NCBI GenBank assembly: GCA_033064195.1
Contig: JARBJD010000379.1
Location: forward strand, 1-64,000
Source of the DNA: Blattamonas nauphoetae
Taxonomy: Eukaryota; Preaxostyla; Oxymonadida
Length of the DNA: 64,000 bases
Direction: 5' to 3'
Part shown: one piece after another, positions 40,932 to 52,016 of the stretch
How positions within the stretch are numbered: position 1 is the first letter of the stretch
Layout of the letters: the number at the start of each line of letters is the position of its first letter
Made by a program: the position numbers and the translations under genes
Notes under the pieces: model-generated
Database searches by the model: none
Seen by the model: the letters and a program-made list of their open reading frames with translations, nothing else
What the model was told of the DNA's origin: nothing

Positions 40932-42614
40932 TCAGCACATCCTCCGTGCGAAGGTTGAGTTTCGCGGCTTCTTCTTTTTCAACCCGACCATCGACTGCGA
41001 TGTCGGGAGGGCGTACTCGTCAGCATTCGAATCTGTCAGAGATGAGCGAAGGATCGGCGGGTGGGCATCGTCGGATGAAGAAAAGAGCTCGGCGTCGGAA
41101 GAGATGAGTTCTCTTCGTGAGTGAGGATGTGGATTGAGTTGTGGGTCTGGTTTTGGAGCGAAATTGATCGACTTTTGGGCTGATTCGGCGCTGTCGTCGA
41201 TGGTACCGGAGTCGTCTTGAGATTCTGAGGGAGGGAGTGAGTTCTCTTCAGATTTGATCGCTGGAAGATGGACTGGTTGATAAGTGACGATCGATTCTTC
41301 TTCCTTCTTCTGCACATCACTCTCATTCGTTTCTGTTTGATCAATCAGCTTCTCTGTCGTCGGCTCCTTCTCTTCTTCTTCCTTCGGCCTCATCAACGAC
41401 GGCGCTGGCGGTGCGAGTGGCGGAATTGACTCGAACACCATCGGATGGGCAGCACCCAACGACTCACCCGCCTCATCCTTCATTCCCTCCAAATCGCTCA
41501 GGAAATCAGGGCTTGTTGAGGCAGAACATGGAGTGTCAGGCGACGAGCAAGCTGCGGGAGACGACAGAACAGTGGATTGGAGGAAGTCCATGTCGTATTC
41601 AGATTCCTGCTCTTCAGACTCTTCTTCCTTTTCGTCCTTCTGTTCTTGTTTTGGTGAATCCTGACTTTGTCGTTTGACGAGAGTGGCCTGCGGAGTGTTG
41701 AAGAAATCGTCGGTTTCCGAGACAAGCGCTGGTGTTTCGCCGCTGGTGAGCTGAGACAGGAAGGCAGACGACGACGAATCAGACGGTGAAGAAGGAGGAT
41801 TTGGCGAGCTCGAAGCTTCGAGGGAGGTAGACGGTGGTGGAGTGACAGTTGGAGCGGTGTGTGGCGGATATGGGATGAGAGAGGAGTATAGAGTGAGCTC
41901 GCTTGGACGATGTGGAGACGATGTTGTGGGTTGCGGGAGTGGCGACTTGTTGACCGAAATTGGAGGGGTTTGTAGGCAAGAATGCGTTGGAGAGATTTGA
42001 TCAGGTGCAGGCGTTGTCTGAATCGGAAGCTGGGAAGTTTCAGAATCGTCTGCTGGGACAGAAGCCTTGTTGAGATACGGTGTTTGATCAGAGCTCATCA
42101 GGACGTCCTGTTCAGCCTGACGTGGCTGCGAGAGAGGGCCAGAGGGAGGAAGGACGAGTTCTGGCGAAGGAGAGTGCGCTTGCAATGGCTGTGTATTGGA
42201 AATTGGCTCTTAGGCGACAGAGTTTGAAGAAGGGTGTGTGTCACCTTCCTCTTTCGATTCGGATGAGGATTGTTCCTGACTTGGGCGAGAAAGGCTACTA
42301 ACTTGGATTGATGATGAAGAGTTTTGTGAAAGTGACTATTATGTTTCTTCTACTGATTCCTTCACCATTGCTGGTTCAGTCGCTGGAACTGCCTGTTCAT
42401 CATGTGTGCCATCAATCTCCTCATCCTTCCCCAACACTTCTGGGATCTCCAGAATCATATCTCTGGTTTGAACCCCTTATGCAGTCGTGGAGCTCGTAAA
42501 CCTCAAAACTGGCAGGTTGACCTCCTCAAATTGGAGCGACAGTCGGTTCTGAACCACTCGAGGCGACGCCACTGCCGATTCGTGCGCATCCTCCGTCGAT
42601 CTGCAGACCTTCAT
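40932..42614 (-). CDS. disordered Ser/Pro/Glu-rich host protein (open under TAR=Gln)
   Basis: From the ATG at 42,614 to TGA at 40,932 this is one frame of 560 codons with four TAR codons (minus-strand starts 42,479, 42,341, 42,338, 42,212) and no TGA before the end. The context around them is Gln/Ser-rich (VEET-xx-SLSQNSSSSIQ; NSVA-x-EPISNTQPLQ), so Gln fits well. The standard-code part is 417 residues. Composition is low-complexity with acidic blocks (KEEEEKEP) and SP-rich tracts, so the protein is intrinsically disordered, perhaps nuclear or cytoskeletal. No domain seen. The fragment at 42,526-42,870 may be its 5' part in another frame. Confidence 0.55.
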
Positions 42615-42870
42615 TGTGCATCGAAATCATAGAATCTGGTGTCATTGGTTCTGATCCTCTCTGCCACTCGATTATCTCCACAAATTCTGGCGGTTCCACT
42701 CCCACTCGCATTCTGGTGCGTAACTTCATAAAATGTTTGCATTTGCGGGAGAGGACGATCTTCTCTTCGTATTCAATCATCACCGGAGGGGTACGTTGGG
42801 AGGGCAAGAGCGAGGGTGATGAAGAGAGACGAGTGCGCGGAGTGGTTGGGGTGTGGAGACGAGCAGACAT
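42526..42870 (-). pseudogene. fragment upstream of the disordered protein
   Basis: 114-codon frame with a Ser/Pro start and a more ordered segment (EYEEKIVLSRKCKHFMKLRTR omitted in part; MRVGVEPPEFVEIIEW). It overlaps the start of the 42,614 frame in another phase, suggesting one gene with a frame change. No family recognised. Confidence 0.3.
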
Positions 42871-42879
42871 ATGGAATTG

Positions 42880-43320
42880 ATCTGATCGTGTTGTGGGGGA
42901 GCTGAATCTGCTATCGAGAGGGTGTCACAGGCTGAGCAATTCGTTCGGTTGATGGAGGCGATGACGTCATCACATTTCCACTTTTCTTGGCCGAGTGTGC
43001 CAGTGGATGAACCATGTGTGAGGGTTGGGGGGAGAGAGGGATCGCGTTGGAGCATTGGCTGCATGTTCACCTCCGCCTTCTTCCGCATTTTTTCGACCAA
43101 TGCTGGCTTCTTGAACATTCTGTGGTTGTGGGCGTCGATTGAAGGAGACCTGGACTCTTCGATCGGTTGGAATATGAAAGGGTGAGTGGATACACAACTT
43201 GCATCGTGTTTGTCTGTACGAAGAAAGGTGTGTTGAGATTCGACATGGCCTATGAGAGATATCGGTGCTCGATCGGGCCAAACCAAGAATCCGAATTTTG
43301 GAGTGACGAGCACAGTGATC
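42880..43320 (-). other. possible exon (unrecognised)
   Basis: A minus-strand frame with SSTGTLGQEKWKCDDVIASI and NRTNCSACDTLSIADS looks protein-like. It runs leftward from the 32-bp repeat array. Support is weak. Confidence 0.25.
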
Positions 43321-43321
43321 C

Positions 43322-43516
43322 TTCTGCTGCTCTCATCGCACTCGATCTCTCTCTTCTGCTGCTCCCATCGCACTCGATCTCTCTCTTCTGCTGCTCCCAT
43401 CGCACTCGATCTCTCTCTTCTGCTGCTCCCATCGCACTCGATCTCTCTCTTCTGCTGCTCCCATCGCACTCGATCTCTCTCTTCTGCTGCTCTCATCGCA
43501 CTCGATCTCTCTCTTC
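43322..43516 (+). repeat. 32-bp minisatellite, six copies
   Basis: Tandem unit of 32 bp (core CCATCGCACTCGATCTCTC plus TCTTCTGCTGCT), nearly perfect, about six copies; the outer units have CTC for CCC. Because 32 is not a multiple of three, it produces open frames on both strands with a 32-residue period; these are not genes. Confidence 0.9.
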
Positions 43517-43524
43517 TGCAACTC

Positions 43525-43920
43525 TCACTCGCTTCGTTCTCTTGAGGCTTGTGACTGTGTTGTTATCGATGCATCGCGTGTGTCCAATTTTCTTCTCGTC
43601 ACTTTCACTTCGTCTTCTTCACATTGATCGGTCAAATTGACATACTTGGTCTCTCTCAATTGTTTACTCCATTCGCTTCTCAATTGTCGTTTCGTTTCAG
43701 TGTCATCGTACTCGATTCTTTGTTTCCCACGTCTCGCAATCATTGTTTCGGGTCTCACACGTATGGCAAGAGCAGTCTGAGTGGCATTGATTTCCGTCAG
43801 TTTGGTTGATTCACTTCGTTTGGTGGGATGGATGTCTGACATCACTTGTGATAGTTTCTTTTCAAGAGTTGCTATTTCTTGCGAAACACTCTTACCATGG
43901 GTCGGCATGTCCTCCCCCAA
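43525..43920 (-). CDS. coiled-coil host protein, weakly tektin-like
   Basis: About 130 codons of charged helical protein: SQEIATLEKKLSQVMSDI, then TQTALAIRVRPETMIARRG, then KRQLRSEWSKQLRE. The spacing of an ATLEK-type helix, an R-V-RP turn and a following helix resembles the repeated segment of tektins, but similarity is weak. It ends in TGA next to the minisatellite. The start is unclear: ATG lies in CCATGGTAAGAGT, which also looks like a 5' splice site. A hairpin and a Tc1 transposon lie directly upstream. Confidence 0.4.
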   Translation of the reverse strand: MGEDMPTHGKSVSQEIATLEKKLSQVMSDIHPTKRSESTKLTEINATQTALAIRVRPETMIARRGKQRIEYDDTETKRQLRSEWSKQLRETKYVNLTDQCEEDEVKVTRRKLDTRDASITTQSQASRERSE

Positions 43921-43953
43921 AAACCCGTGTCCTATGATGGGACACGGGTTTTT
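43919..43953. other. perfect 14-bp hairpin with T tail
   Basis: AAAAACCCGTGTCC, a 7-base loop, then GGACACGGGTTTTT: a perfect stem of 14 pairs. It lies 20 bp left of the Tc1 target site. The role is unknown. Confidence 0.7.
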
Positions 43954-43972
43954 GGCGCTTAATTAGGCGGTA

Positions 43973-45425
43973 TACTGCCCGACACGACGTCCTGATCCGG
44001 CTGTAAAACGGATGTATTTTTCTGAATAGAGGCACAATGTGGTTCAATTTTCTATGAATACTAATTTTGAGAGTTAGACACAGTTTGACAATAAAGTAGA
44101 AACCAAAAAATTCTGTGTGACGCGAAAACTGTAAAATAAAAAAAATGATGGTCATGATGTTCGCGACATGACATCTGATCCACTTCATCCAGCTCGACCA
44201 CTCTAATATTTCGTCATTTTTCCTTCATGAGAGTAACACTCGAGGAGGCGGTCACCGTATGAGAGAACGATGTTGTCGATACTTTCTTGTGGGATCGATT
44301 TCCAGCATCTCACGATTGCTTTCCGCAGTGAGTCAATTGTGTCATAAACTTCGAAATTCTCATATAATTTGGTAGTGAGCATTGCCCAGACGTGTTCAAT
44401 TGGGTTCAAGTCGCTAGAGAGAGGTGGAAGGAATTTGTGACTGATATTCGCCAATTCAATTCGGGGAAGTTCCGTTTTATTCTTGTGCCAACTCACATTA
44501 TCGCTCAGAAGGACCCGTGTGTCGAGTGGAGGGTCCATCTGAGCGTTTGTGAGTCCGTTGATGAGGGCATCTGTGTAGATTCTGCCGTTGATGTTCTCTT
44601 CTGTGATGAAGAGATTGCTTTTGAACCCAACTCCAACACATCCCCAAATGTTGAGTTTGATTGGATGAGCGCGTGATTCTGATTCGGGTCGTTGTGTGTC
44701 TTTCTCACTTAATGACCGGTAATACTTATCTGGTCCTCTCCCTCTCACAGTTTTCTCGTCGTCAAATAGACACAGGTCAGGAAGATAGCCTTTTGAAAGA
44801 GTCTCTTTGGCGAAGTCGAATCTGTTTTGATGTGGTGTGGTTGGAAGGGGGAACTTTATGATGTTTGTGGAGACCTATTTTGTTTGCTTTCAGGAAGCGT
44901 TGGAAGGAACGGTCGGATCCTGGCAATTTGAGATCTCTTTTCAATTGGATTGCGGAGCTGTATGTTTTGTTCTTGATCGCAAGCTGGACATTTTTGAGTG
45001 TTTTGTTGGGATAGAGGTGTGACTGGGGTTTATGATTCACAACTCGCGGTCGATCGGTGACGATGAGAGTGTGAGAGTACTTTGAGACTGTGTTGACAGA
45101 GACTTTCAGATGGCGAGCTGTTTCATTTCTTCCTTTGCCTTTCCTTCGTTCTTTCTGAATCTTTCTTTGATTCGACAGAGACAATCTTGGAACCATTGTT
45201 GAGCGCAATCAGAGGCGAATCACGTGTCCTGTCGTTCTACGAATGTCCCCCAACTTTAGTATTTCACGTCATTCTCTTCTACTGTTCACTACAGTTCTTT
45301 CAAAAAAATTCAGGAGATGTCTAACCCCGTGGAGTTGAAGTAAGTGAAAAAGGAACTCTCATCTCTCTCTTGTTCTGTCAAAAAACAAAAAATACAGCCG
45401 GATCAGGTCGTCGTGTCGGGCAGTA
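43973..45425 (-). mobile_element. Tc1-like transposon
   Basis: 1,453 bp with TA target duplications (43,971-43,972; 45,426-45,427) and inverted ends TACTGCCCGACACGACG(T/A)CC, continuing TGATCCGGCTGTA. One transposase gene on the minus strand. Ends are well preserved, so insertion is fairly recent. Confidence 0.9.
44203..45208 (-). pseudogene. Tc1 transposase (DD34E) with one frameshift
   Basis: N-terminal piece 44,777-45,208: helix-turn-helix DNA-binding region (RNETARHLKVSVNTVSKY) and linker. The catalytic part continues in another frame, with LCLFDDEKTV (first Asp, about 44,755), LLSDNVSWHK (second Asp) and SSDLNPIEHVW (Glu). The second Asp and the Glu are separated by 34 residues, so it is DD34E, typical of Tc1. 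The frame change lies near 44,800. The end is TAG at 44,203 with TGA six codons on. Confidence 0.8.
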
Positions 45426-45427
45426 TA

Positions 45428-45696
45428 GAAGGGTTCTGTTTGAAAACGCACGTAGATGATGAGATTCGATGTGTATCATCAACTCGACAACACAAAATAC
45501 AGTTTTACGTTCATTTCGGATGAATCAACAGCGAAAAGGATGAATCGACACCGATCAGGAGAAAGAAAACTAGGACGGTACGATCAACTCACTTCACTAT
45601 CAAAACTTTCTCTTCTGATTAGATTTATCACAAAACAGAGAAATTGGAACGACATAATTGTGGAAATAAGTGTGACATCGCGTCTCAGCTGTCACT
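45428..45696. other. no clear gene
   Basis: Short stretch right of the Tc1 element. An 87-codon plus frame is not convincing. Confidence 0.3.
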
Positions 45697-47450
45697 TCAT
45701 CCGTGACTTTCTGATGTGATTGTTGATGTTGTCTCCCACTCCCGCTTCTCGTCTTCTCCCTTCCGATGCCTTTCTTCCTCTTTGAGTTGCTTCATTTCAT
45801 TCTTTCTCTTTTCTTCAGCTTCTTTCACCAGTTGTTCTACTTCGGCTTGGTGCCTCATTTCTTCATCTTCTCTCGCTTGCCACTCTATTTCAATCTCATT
45901 CTTCCTTTTCATCTCATCCTCTCTCTCTCCTCATCCGTATCCTTCTCAAACTCCTCCTGATCACATTCTCCTCTCTCGTCGTCCTCTTCTCTTCAAACTC
46001 CTCCATCCCCATCTCTCCCACTCTCCAAGCTAAAAACTACACCGGAATGATTGTGGTCGTGACATCCCCTTGTGTCATCGTCTTCTCCCCTCTCCTCGTT
46101 GTTGCTCTCCCTCCATCCCCCTCTTCTTCGTCTCTCTTCCTCTCGACTCCCATCTCTCACTGTTTGGACTCCCTTTCACCACCTTCCCATCCCTCCCACT
46201 CCAATCCCCTTCTGACACGCTCTCAACGTTCCCGCAAACACTCGAAACAGTTCATTCATCATCGACATCTGTTTATTGTCGTATTCCCCGTCCCACCGCT
46301 TGTATCGTTCCCAACCTGTTCAAATCATCGACCATTCACATTTCGAAGGCCGCGCAGTCCGAATATGCTGTTCCGTCAAGCAGAATCTTCCTGTTCTCCG
46401 AGCCATTGTTGGTGTGACGAGCGTCGATGTGACGAGTGTTGGCGCGTGCGGTAGGGCCGTTTGGTGCGTCGTTGACGAGTGCACTCGGAACAGGAAGAGG
46501 GATACTCACTCCCTCCCGACCTCCCTCACTTCTGCTCCTTCGCTCTCCTCGCCCATCCCCCTTTCTCTCCCTCCTCTCTCCTTCTTCATCCCTTCCATCT
46601 CTTCCTCGTTCCCGACTTCTTGCTTCTTCCGCTTCAGCTCGCCTTCACGTAGTAATCACGTTGTCTTCCCGTTTCGTCCTTTCAGTGGTGCTCTTCCCCC
46701 TTCTCGTCCCCACGGGTTGCAATTCAGTGCTACCTCTTCCATTCTTTGCTCTTCTTCCCGAATCTGAACTTCCTCCATTGCTTTCATCCGTTTTCGAGCT
46801 GCCACGTGAACTCGACACTCATCTCGACATTTCGAGTTCTTCCTCCATTTTGTCCATTCTGTCACTTGTAACATACTCTGTGACACTTTCTACAGCATCG
46901 GCGACCACTTCTCTCTCCTCCATCGGCACAGCGCGTGGTCTGATGGCAGGTTCCTCTTTGTGAGGTTGCCTATCCTGCCGAGGGATTCTTTCAACATACG
47001 GTGGACTTAGTTGTGCTTGTTCGTGAGTGGGATGGTTGTTGATGGCGGATTGACGACCATTAAGGACATCTTTGGCGAGGACGATCCGACCTTTCTCGTC
47101 TCTCAATGGTGCTCCTCCTCCGCCTCGTACGAAAGGAAAATATTCTAAAGTTGGTTGTGGGGAGTACCCTCGTTTCCGCTGTTCCCTCTCTTTCCTCTCT
47201 CGTTCCCATTTTTCTCGTTTTTGGTTTCGAAGTTCAGCCGCGCCTTCCTCCTTGCTTAAAACACACATACTCATGTTCCTATGGAGCTTCTGAATCTTCT
47301 AGTCAATGTCCGGTGATTCCATCTGGCGCAGGAGAGCTCCGGTCGGTGTTAATCCGCCAGGAAGAATGTGGTTCGTGATAACCTTGGATATCCGACTCCG
47401 AATTGTGCGCTTGAATCATAGCTATCTCCGTCTTGGGTTGATGTTGGAGG
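45697..47450 (-). pseudogene. CSPP1-like centrosome/axoneme coiled-coil protein, frame-broken
   Basis: Charged coiled-coil protein on the minus strand. The 5' part (about 47,400-46,819) reads GGLTPTGALLRQMESPDID, an in-frame TAG at 47,301, then KIQKLHRNMSM and a Glu/Arg-rich coil, followed by YFPFVRGGGGAPLRDEKGR. A second motif, WGREGGRAPLKGRNGK (about 46,660-46,710), is a repeat of the first. Paired GGGAPLRD-type motifs in Glu/Arg-rich coils are characteristic of CSPP1/CCDC66-type proteins; assignment is tentative. The 3' piece 45,697-45,912 (RKNEIEIEWQAREDEEMRHQ) ends in TGA. At least two frame changes occur between pieces. Confidence 0.45.
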
Positions 47451-47737
47451 AGGCGTTCTTTATTTGTTTGCCGATCGGCCGGGAGGAACCACTTTGTGAA
47501 CTGACTCACGTGTATACTGTTGTGCGTGATTTGTCTTGTGCCCAGACTCAGTTGGCATTTGAGATGTACCTTCCGATTGTCTCTCATCTGTTTCTTTCTC
47601 TTCTCTCACGCTGTCCTTTCTGATCTCTGTCTTGACTCTTCGTTTTATCTGTTGATCGATTTGTGTGATTCAGGGATGATTTCTTTACTGTGTCTGAAGA
47701 GATATGGACACAAAATGACAATTTATGAGGGAAAACC

Positions 47738-47775
47738 AAAAAACCCCTCAAATCCAAAGAAATCAGATGTCCTGG
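47738..47775 (+). repeat. PKNPSNPK repeat, copy 1
   Basis: 38 bp (CCAAAAAACCCCTCAAATCC core) that recurs inverted at 52,929-52,966. It reads as PKNPSNPK followed by S-x-V-x-x-K-x-K in both copies, so it may be a conserved coding end of two paralogous host genes. Confidence 0.6.
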
Positions 47776-47807
47776 AAAAAGCGAAAGAGAATCACATTAG
47801 AAGTTGA

Positions 47808-48892
47808 TGAGGAGTCGAACTTGGGTGCGCGTTTCAGTTCTCGAGGAGTTGGAGCCCATTCTTTTTTTCAATTGTAATCAAAAGGGTCAGATCAAATTTT
47901 CTTGAAGCCGGTCAGTGGGGCCATTGGATAAATATTGAATGTTGGAATGCGAGCAGTACAATCATTCTGAACCGAATCACCTCTGAATTGAAATGTGACT
48001 GATTCATTAACGAAAAGGGGGTCGATCTTGAACTGGACCTTATAACCGTTGATTATTTGCCAATGCGAAGGATATGGTTCAAATCATCGTTCGAATGTGC
48101 TTCTCAACTTCCTGTCTTCACATAATGTGTCAATGAATTCGCTCCTAAATGCTGATCACTTCTCAAACATCGCCTTTGTCACAGGTATTGACGTGACCAA
48201 TCATTTCATCCATTTTCTCGAATCAAAGAAAGATCACACAATCGGAACTTGACATTATCTCTCACAGAAGTTTTTTTAGATTGAGAATACGGCTTGGTCA
48301 AATCACGAATCATGTTTAGCTCTGCAAATATCGATAGTTACTCAACTGAGCATATACAAGGGCATTCTCAGGTCACTATCGCTCTCCATCCCGCTTTCTC
48401 TCCTCACCACACCAACTTCATCGTTCTCCGCAAATCGATCAAGTTTAACCATCTTCGGCACGATCCACAAATGCAATATACAAAGTCTATCGAGATTTGC
48501 TGAACTTGAGGGTGCCCGTATTTCAGTTACAATGTCAACATACACGTCCTGCTCAGCGAGACATGATGGAGCATCTTCCATCGTTCTGTCTAGCTCTACT
48601 CCAGTCTTTCGTCTACAAGTCGTCGTGAAACTCAGTAATCTTCTCTGATAACTCTGCGATTGGAGATAATTCATTGTCAAACAACACACAACGTCTTCGC
48701 GGAAGACTTTGTGAGAACGGAACATCAAATATTGTAAAATTGATCAGATACAGCTCGAAAGGATCAAATACGACAATATATGAGGGAAAGAAGGCCCTGG
48801 AAGGACCAAACCTGTGTGTCTGGATCAACAGTTGAACTGACGACGAGAAAAAGCGGAAACAAAGACGTCTTCATCGAATCTTCTCTTTTTGA
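47808..48892. other. no clear gene
   Basis: About 1.1 kb with only short frames on both strands. A minus-strand frame at 48,613-48,828 (PRRRCVLFDNELSPIAELSE) is the most protein-like but unsupported. Confidence 0.3.
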
Positions 48893-49702
48893 TGGGACGA
48901 TGCGCATTCGCTGCAGTTGGACGGTGTTTGCGTGATCTACTCAGACTCCGATGAATTCCGCCATCATCCTATCAAATCAACCAAGCACCCCATCACCCTT
49001 CAGAACTGCCACTTCAATACAACAGACGAGTCGAGAGGACCAGCGTTCTTTGAAGTGCCTCTCGTATCGTTCTAGTCGACTGAGCATGCCATCTCCATCA
49101 AGTCGTCGTCGTTCACATCCTTTTCTGTGTCTGGACACGCTCTGCTCGCCATCACAACGGAACAGCTCATCTCGTTCGTTTCTGTAATGTTCGAGGACAT
49201 CACACAGCGGATTGCGCAGAGGTCAGCCGCACTTGGCGAGAATGATTCAGTGGAGCAGGTTGATTCGGAAGGCTCTGAAGATGAAACCAACGAACTGAAT
49301 TGGGAAGAAACAACATCGACTTCATCTCCATCACAACCTCAACCAGCGGATGCAGAAAAACACCATCATGATCGAGACGAGAATAACGACTGGAGAGTGG
49401 ATCGAAACATCACACCCGACCCGTGGTCTCAGAAACTCCCAAATTGGAGAGATGATCTTGCGCAGCAGCAAAGGGACGCCACGCGGGAGTTGGAGGCAGC
49501 AGAGGAGGAAGATGACGAAGAGTAGTAGCAGGAGGGCCAATCAGAGGACACTGTGACCGTCGATTTGGACGAGAGTGCCGTTCTGCCGACCCAACCTCGC
49601 CCTCTGACGGTCACCTCAAACCGCCTCCTCCAACTGCTGACACTGTCCGACCCGCCGCTCACGTCGACTCCCTCCACGCTTGTCAGTCCGTTCCGGATCT
49701 GA
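48893..49702 (+). CDS. beta-helix-type surface protein segment (open under TAR=Gln)
   Basis: TGA-bounded frame of 270 codons crossing TAG (49,073) and TAG-TAG (49,523-49,528). It begins with beta-strand repeats HPITLQNCHFNTTDESRG, PLVSF-x-STEHAISIKSSSF and TSFSVSGHALLAIT, in the style of right-handed beta-helix (pectate-lyase/POMP-like) surface proteins that are expanded in Preaxostyla. It continues into an acidic, disordered stretch (EAAEEEDDEE, then two TAG codons, then QEGQSED). Gln at the TAR positions fits the local composition. Probably one exon of a larger gene continuing rightward in other frames. Confidence 0.5.
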
Positions 49703-50470
49703 GCAGTCCTCAGCCGACGAGATAGCCGCAAAAATGATGCACCGTTTCGGAGCTGTGCCACTCCCACAGTCTTAAGCGTTCAGAACAGCTGGACCCATCC
49801 TCACACCGCTCGACACGCCGCTGAGATTGGACGACTATCTGCTTGTCTCCTCGTCGTTCCACACGATGTCCCTCTTCGACGGGGGCACTCTCCAGCGATA
49901 CGACCACATCCAACGACCCGTGAAGTGTGCCCCCCCTTTTCCTCACGTCCTTCTCAGAAACTTGCTCACACACGTCCGAGACGCCACAGACAGACCGTAC
50001 GTCATGGTCAACATTTCGTTCACATCTCTTTTTCTCGTCTCGTCACAGAGACGACCGACAGTCACACTCGCAATGGTGTATTCGGTTTGACGCTCCTTTT
50101 TCTCATTCTTCATCTTTTGAAGCAGACAACCAACTTCAGAACAACCCCCTTCTTCTTCTACCCCATCACCTTCCTCCCCCTCTCCCTCCATCCAGCAGTC
50201 TTTTCACAATTCACAAGTAATCCTCGAAAGTACCCCGAGTTGACCTTCCCGGGGTTCGCATACGATCACCACACGCCCATCTCGACAACTGCAATGTACG
50301 CGCCTGTCGTGCCAGTGGGAGTGACAGTCTGGGCGAACGAGACGCCCAATCTGAGGCCGAAGGTGGAAAGGAATGTGATTGTCTATGTCTTGTCCAACAC
50401 CAACCATCTCTTCGCTTGGAACATCAGCATCAGAGAGAACGATGGTGGCTGGGCATACCACTGCTGATGA
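49703..50470 (+). pseudogene. host coding fragments, unrecognised
   Basis: One frame (about 49,733-50,090) reads MMHRFGAVPLPQS, an in-frame TAA, AFRTAGPILTPLDTPLRLDD, then DGGTLQRYDHIQR and RDATDRPYVMVNIS before a TGA. A later frame (about 50,214-50,467) reads AMYAPVVPVGVTVWANETPN and VIVYVLSNTNHLFAWNI. A possible intron (GT at 50,087 to AG at 50,124) lies between. They look like real exons of a gene I do not recognise, between two beta-helix segments. Confidence 0.35.
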
Positions 50471-50479
50471 AGAGAGCGA

Positions 50480-52016
50480 ACATCAAGAATGTGGGACAGA
50501 CCGACTCCGCTGTTCAACTCTTAACTCGGCCCTCTCGTCAGCGCTCTCGCATTCACTCTCAACACACATCGACATTGCTGGACTGGTTAACTTGTCGTCT
50601 CCTCTCGAAGTGACTACAACAGGAACATTATCATCGTCCTCCAGAAAACAGACAGTTGCTCAATCTTCGGCAGGAACTGTGACGATGAACAAGATCGGCC
50701 ACACACTCTCCTTCGTCTCGTTGATGTTCTCGCTCGATCCTTCCAGTCTCATTTCAAGTCTTTTCCACGTCTCCAAAGGAACTTTCTCGCTGACCGCATG
50801 CGACATCGGGACGCCAACTATGACCAGTCTCAGCGAGACGTGCCTTCACTCGGCTCAGCCATCGTTCTCAGACTCGGCTCGTCCCTTTCATCAGACACTA
50901 CCTCGCTCTTCTTGTCCGTCACTTCAAACCCAGCTGGTTCACTTATCTTCGTTGAATCAGTCGACATCTCGTCGACAGCCCAGTTGCCATCCTTCGTCCT
51001 CCTCAAAACAACAATGGAGCCTCTTCCAAGCCGCCTCTTCACAGACGAAGAGAAGAAACGGTTTATTGGGAAAGTTGATGGAAAGAACGCCGAGAGTCTC
51101 CTCTTCTTTTGGTTCCCGCACTCCGCGTAAGAGGCGACGTTGGATGTCGATGCGAATGGAGAAGACCATCCGAATTGTTGACTCCCGCAGCTTCCTTGTC
51201 GGACACTGGAAACAGGCTTTGCCTCGCTCAAAGCGACGAAATCTACCGGTCTTCTGAACATCGCAGACAGAATCAAAAGTGTGATGGCACCAGCCTTCGC
51301 CGAACAGACAATCCAATCGATGAGTGAGAAGCAGGAAGTCACGATCAATTGTTCGGGAGGTCTTTCTGTTTCGACGAACAAACATCTCATCATGGACGCC
51401 ATCGCGTTTGCATTTGAAGCAGGTGAACGTACTTCTCCGTTTGCTTCTGTATCAGCCGGCTCACTCCAACCCATGTCTTGCTCATTCGGCACCAATTCTC
51501 CAACTCCACTAGACTCGTCCAAACAACAATCGCTTGCTGTACATCGTCCTCCACTCGTCTCATCTCGCTGACTCTTTCAAGCAACAGTCAGTAGAACAGT
51601 TGGGATTTGCATCTCAGTGGAATCTCGTTCACCGAACCATCGTCCAACAAGGCACCAACTGGAACACTCGTCTTCATCTCAGGCTCTTCCTTCGCCACAC
51701 AGATTGTTCCGTCCCACTCTCCGCAGATCAACTCCGAGACAGATGAGAACAAGTTTTGGGGATTCGATTCATCGACTTCTGTTGATTCGTCGTTGCTTAT
51801 TTATTTCGTTGCGGTTTGGAGTTGCGTGTTCGACGAGACGAAGAAGGACGAAAGGATCACTCCGAGCTCAATCACACTCTCGATTGTGGGAGAAACAGGG
51901 CAACGATCAATCTGCGTGTTGGCAGGGGGAAAGTTCGATATCGAAAATGGAAAACTCATTCTCTCATCGCTCTCGTTCGAAGATCCGTCGCGTCTCCAAC
52001 TCGGTCTCTGATCACT
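50480..52016 (+). pseudogene. beta-helix-type surface protein, frame-broken
   Basis: Successive plus-strand frames: SLTACDIGT and LFLSVTSNPAGSLIFVESVD (50,600-51,000); a CGSPQLPCRTLETGFASLKA block near 51,165-51,225 followed by INCSGGLSVSTNKHLIMDAI; then LHLSGISFTEPSSNKAPTG and NKFWGFDSSTSVDSSLLIYF (51,607-51,810), ending by 52,011. The CG-x-x-x-LPC(R)TL and FWG-x-DSSTSVDSSLL blocks recur in oxymonad surface proteins as I recall them. At least three frame changes occur, so the gene is decayed or affected by errors. It would be a secreted or membrane-anchored surface repeat protein. Confidence 0.5.

Noticed and set aside
43167-43640. Repeat proteins encoded by the 32-bp array
   Set aside because: All frames on both strands are open over the array, and the period equals the repeat length, so these are by-products.
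47303-47587. Separate 94-codon minus-strand gene
   Set aside because: The neighbouring frame (GGLTPTGALLRQ leading in frame through a TAG to the coiled coil) explains the region better.
48342-48828. Minus-strand gene in the 48-kb spacer
   Set aside because: Two overlapping short frames with no recognisable features; possible but unsupported.
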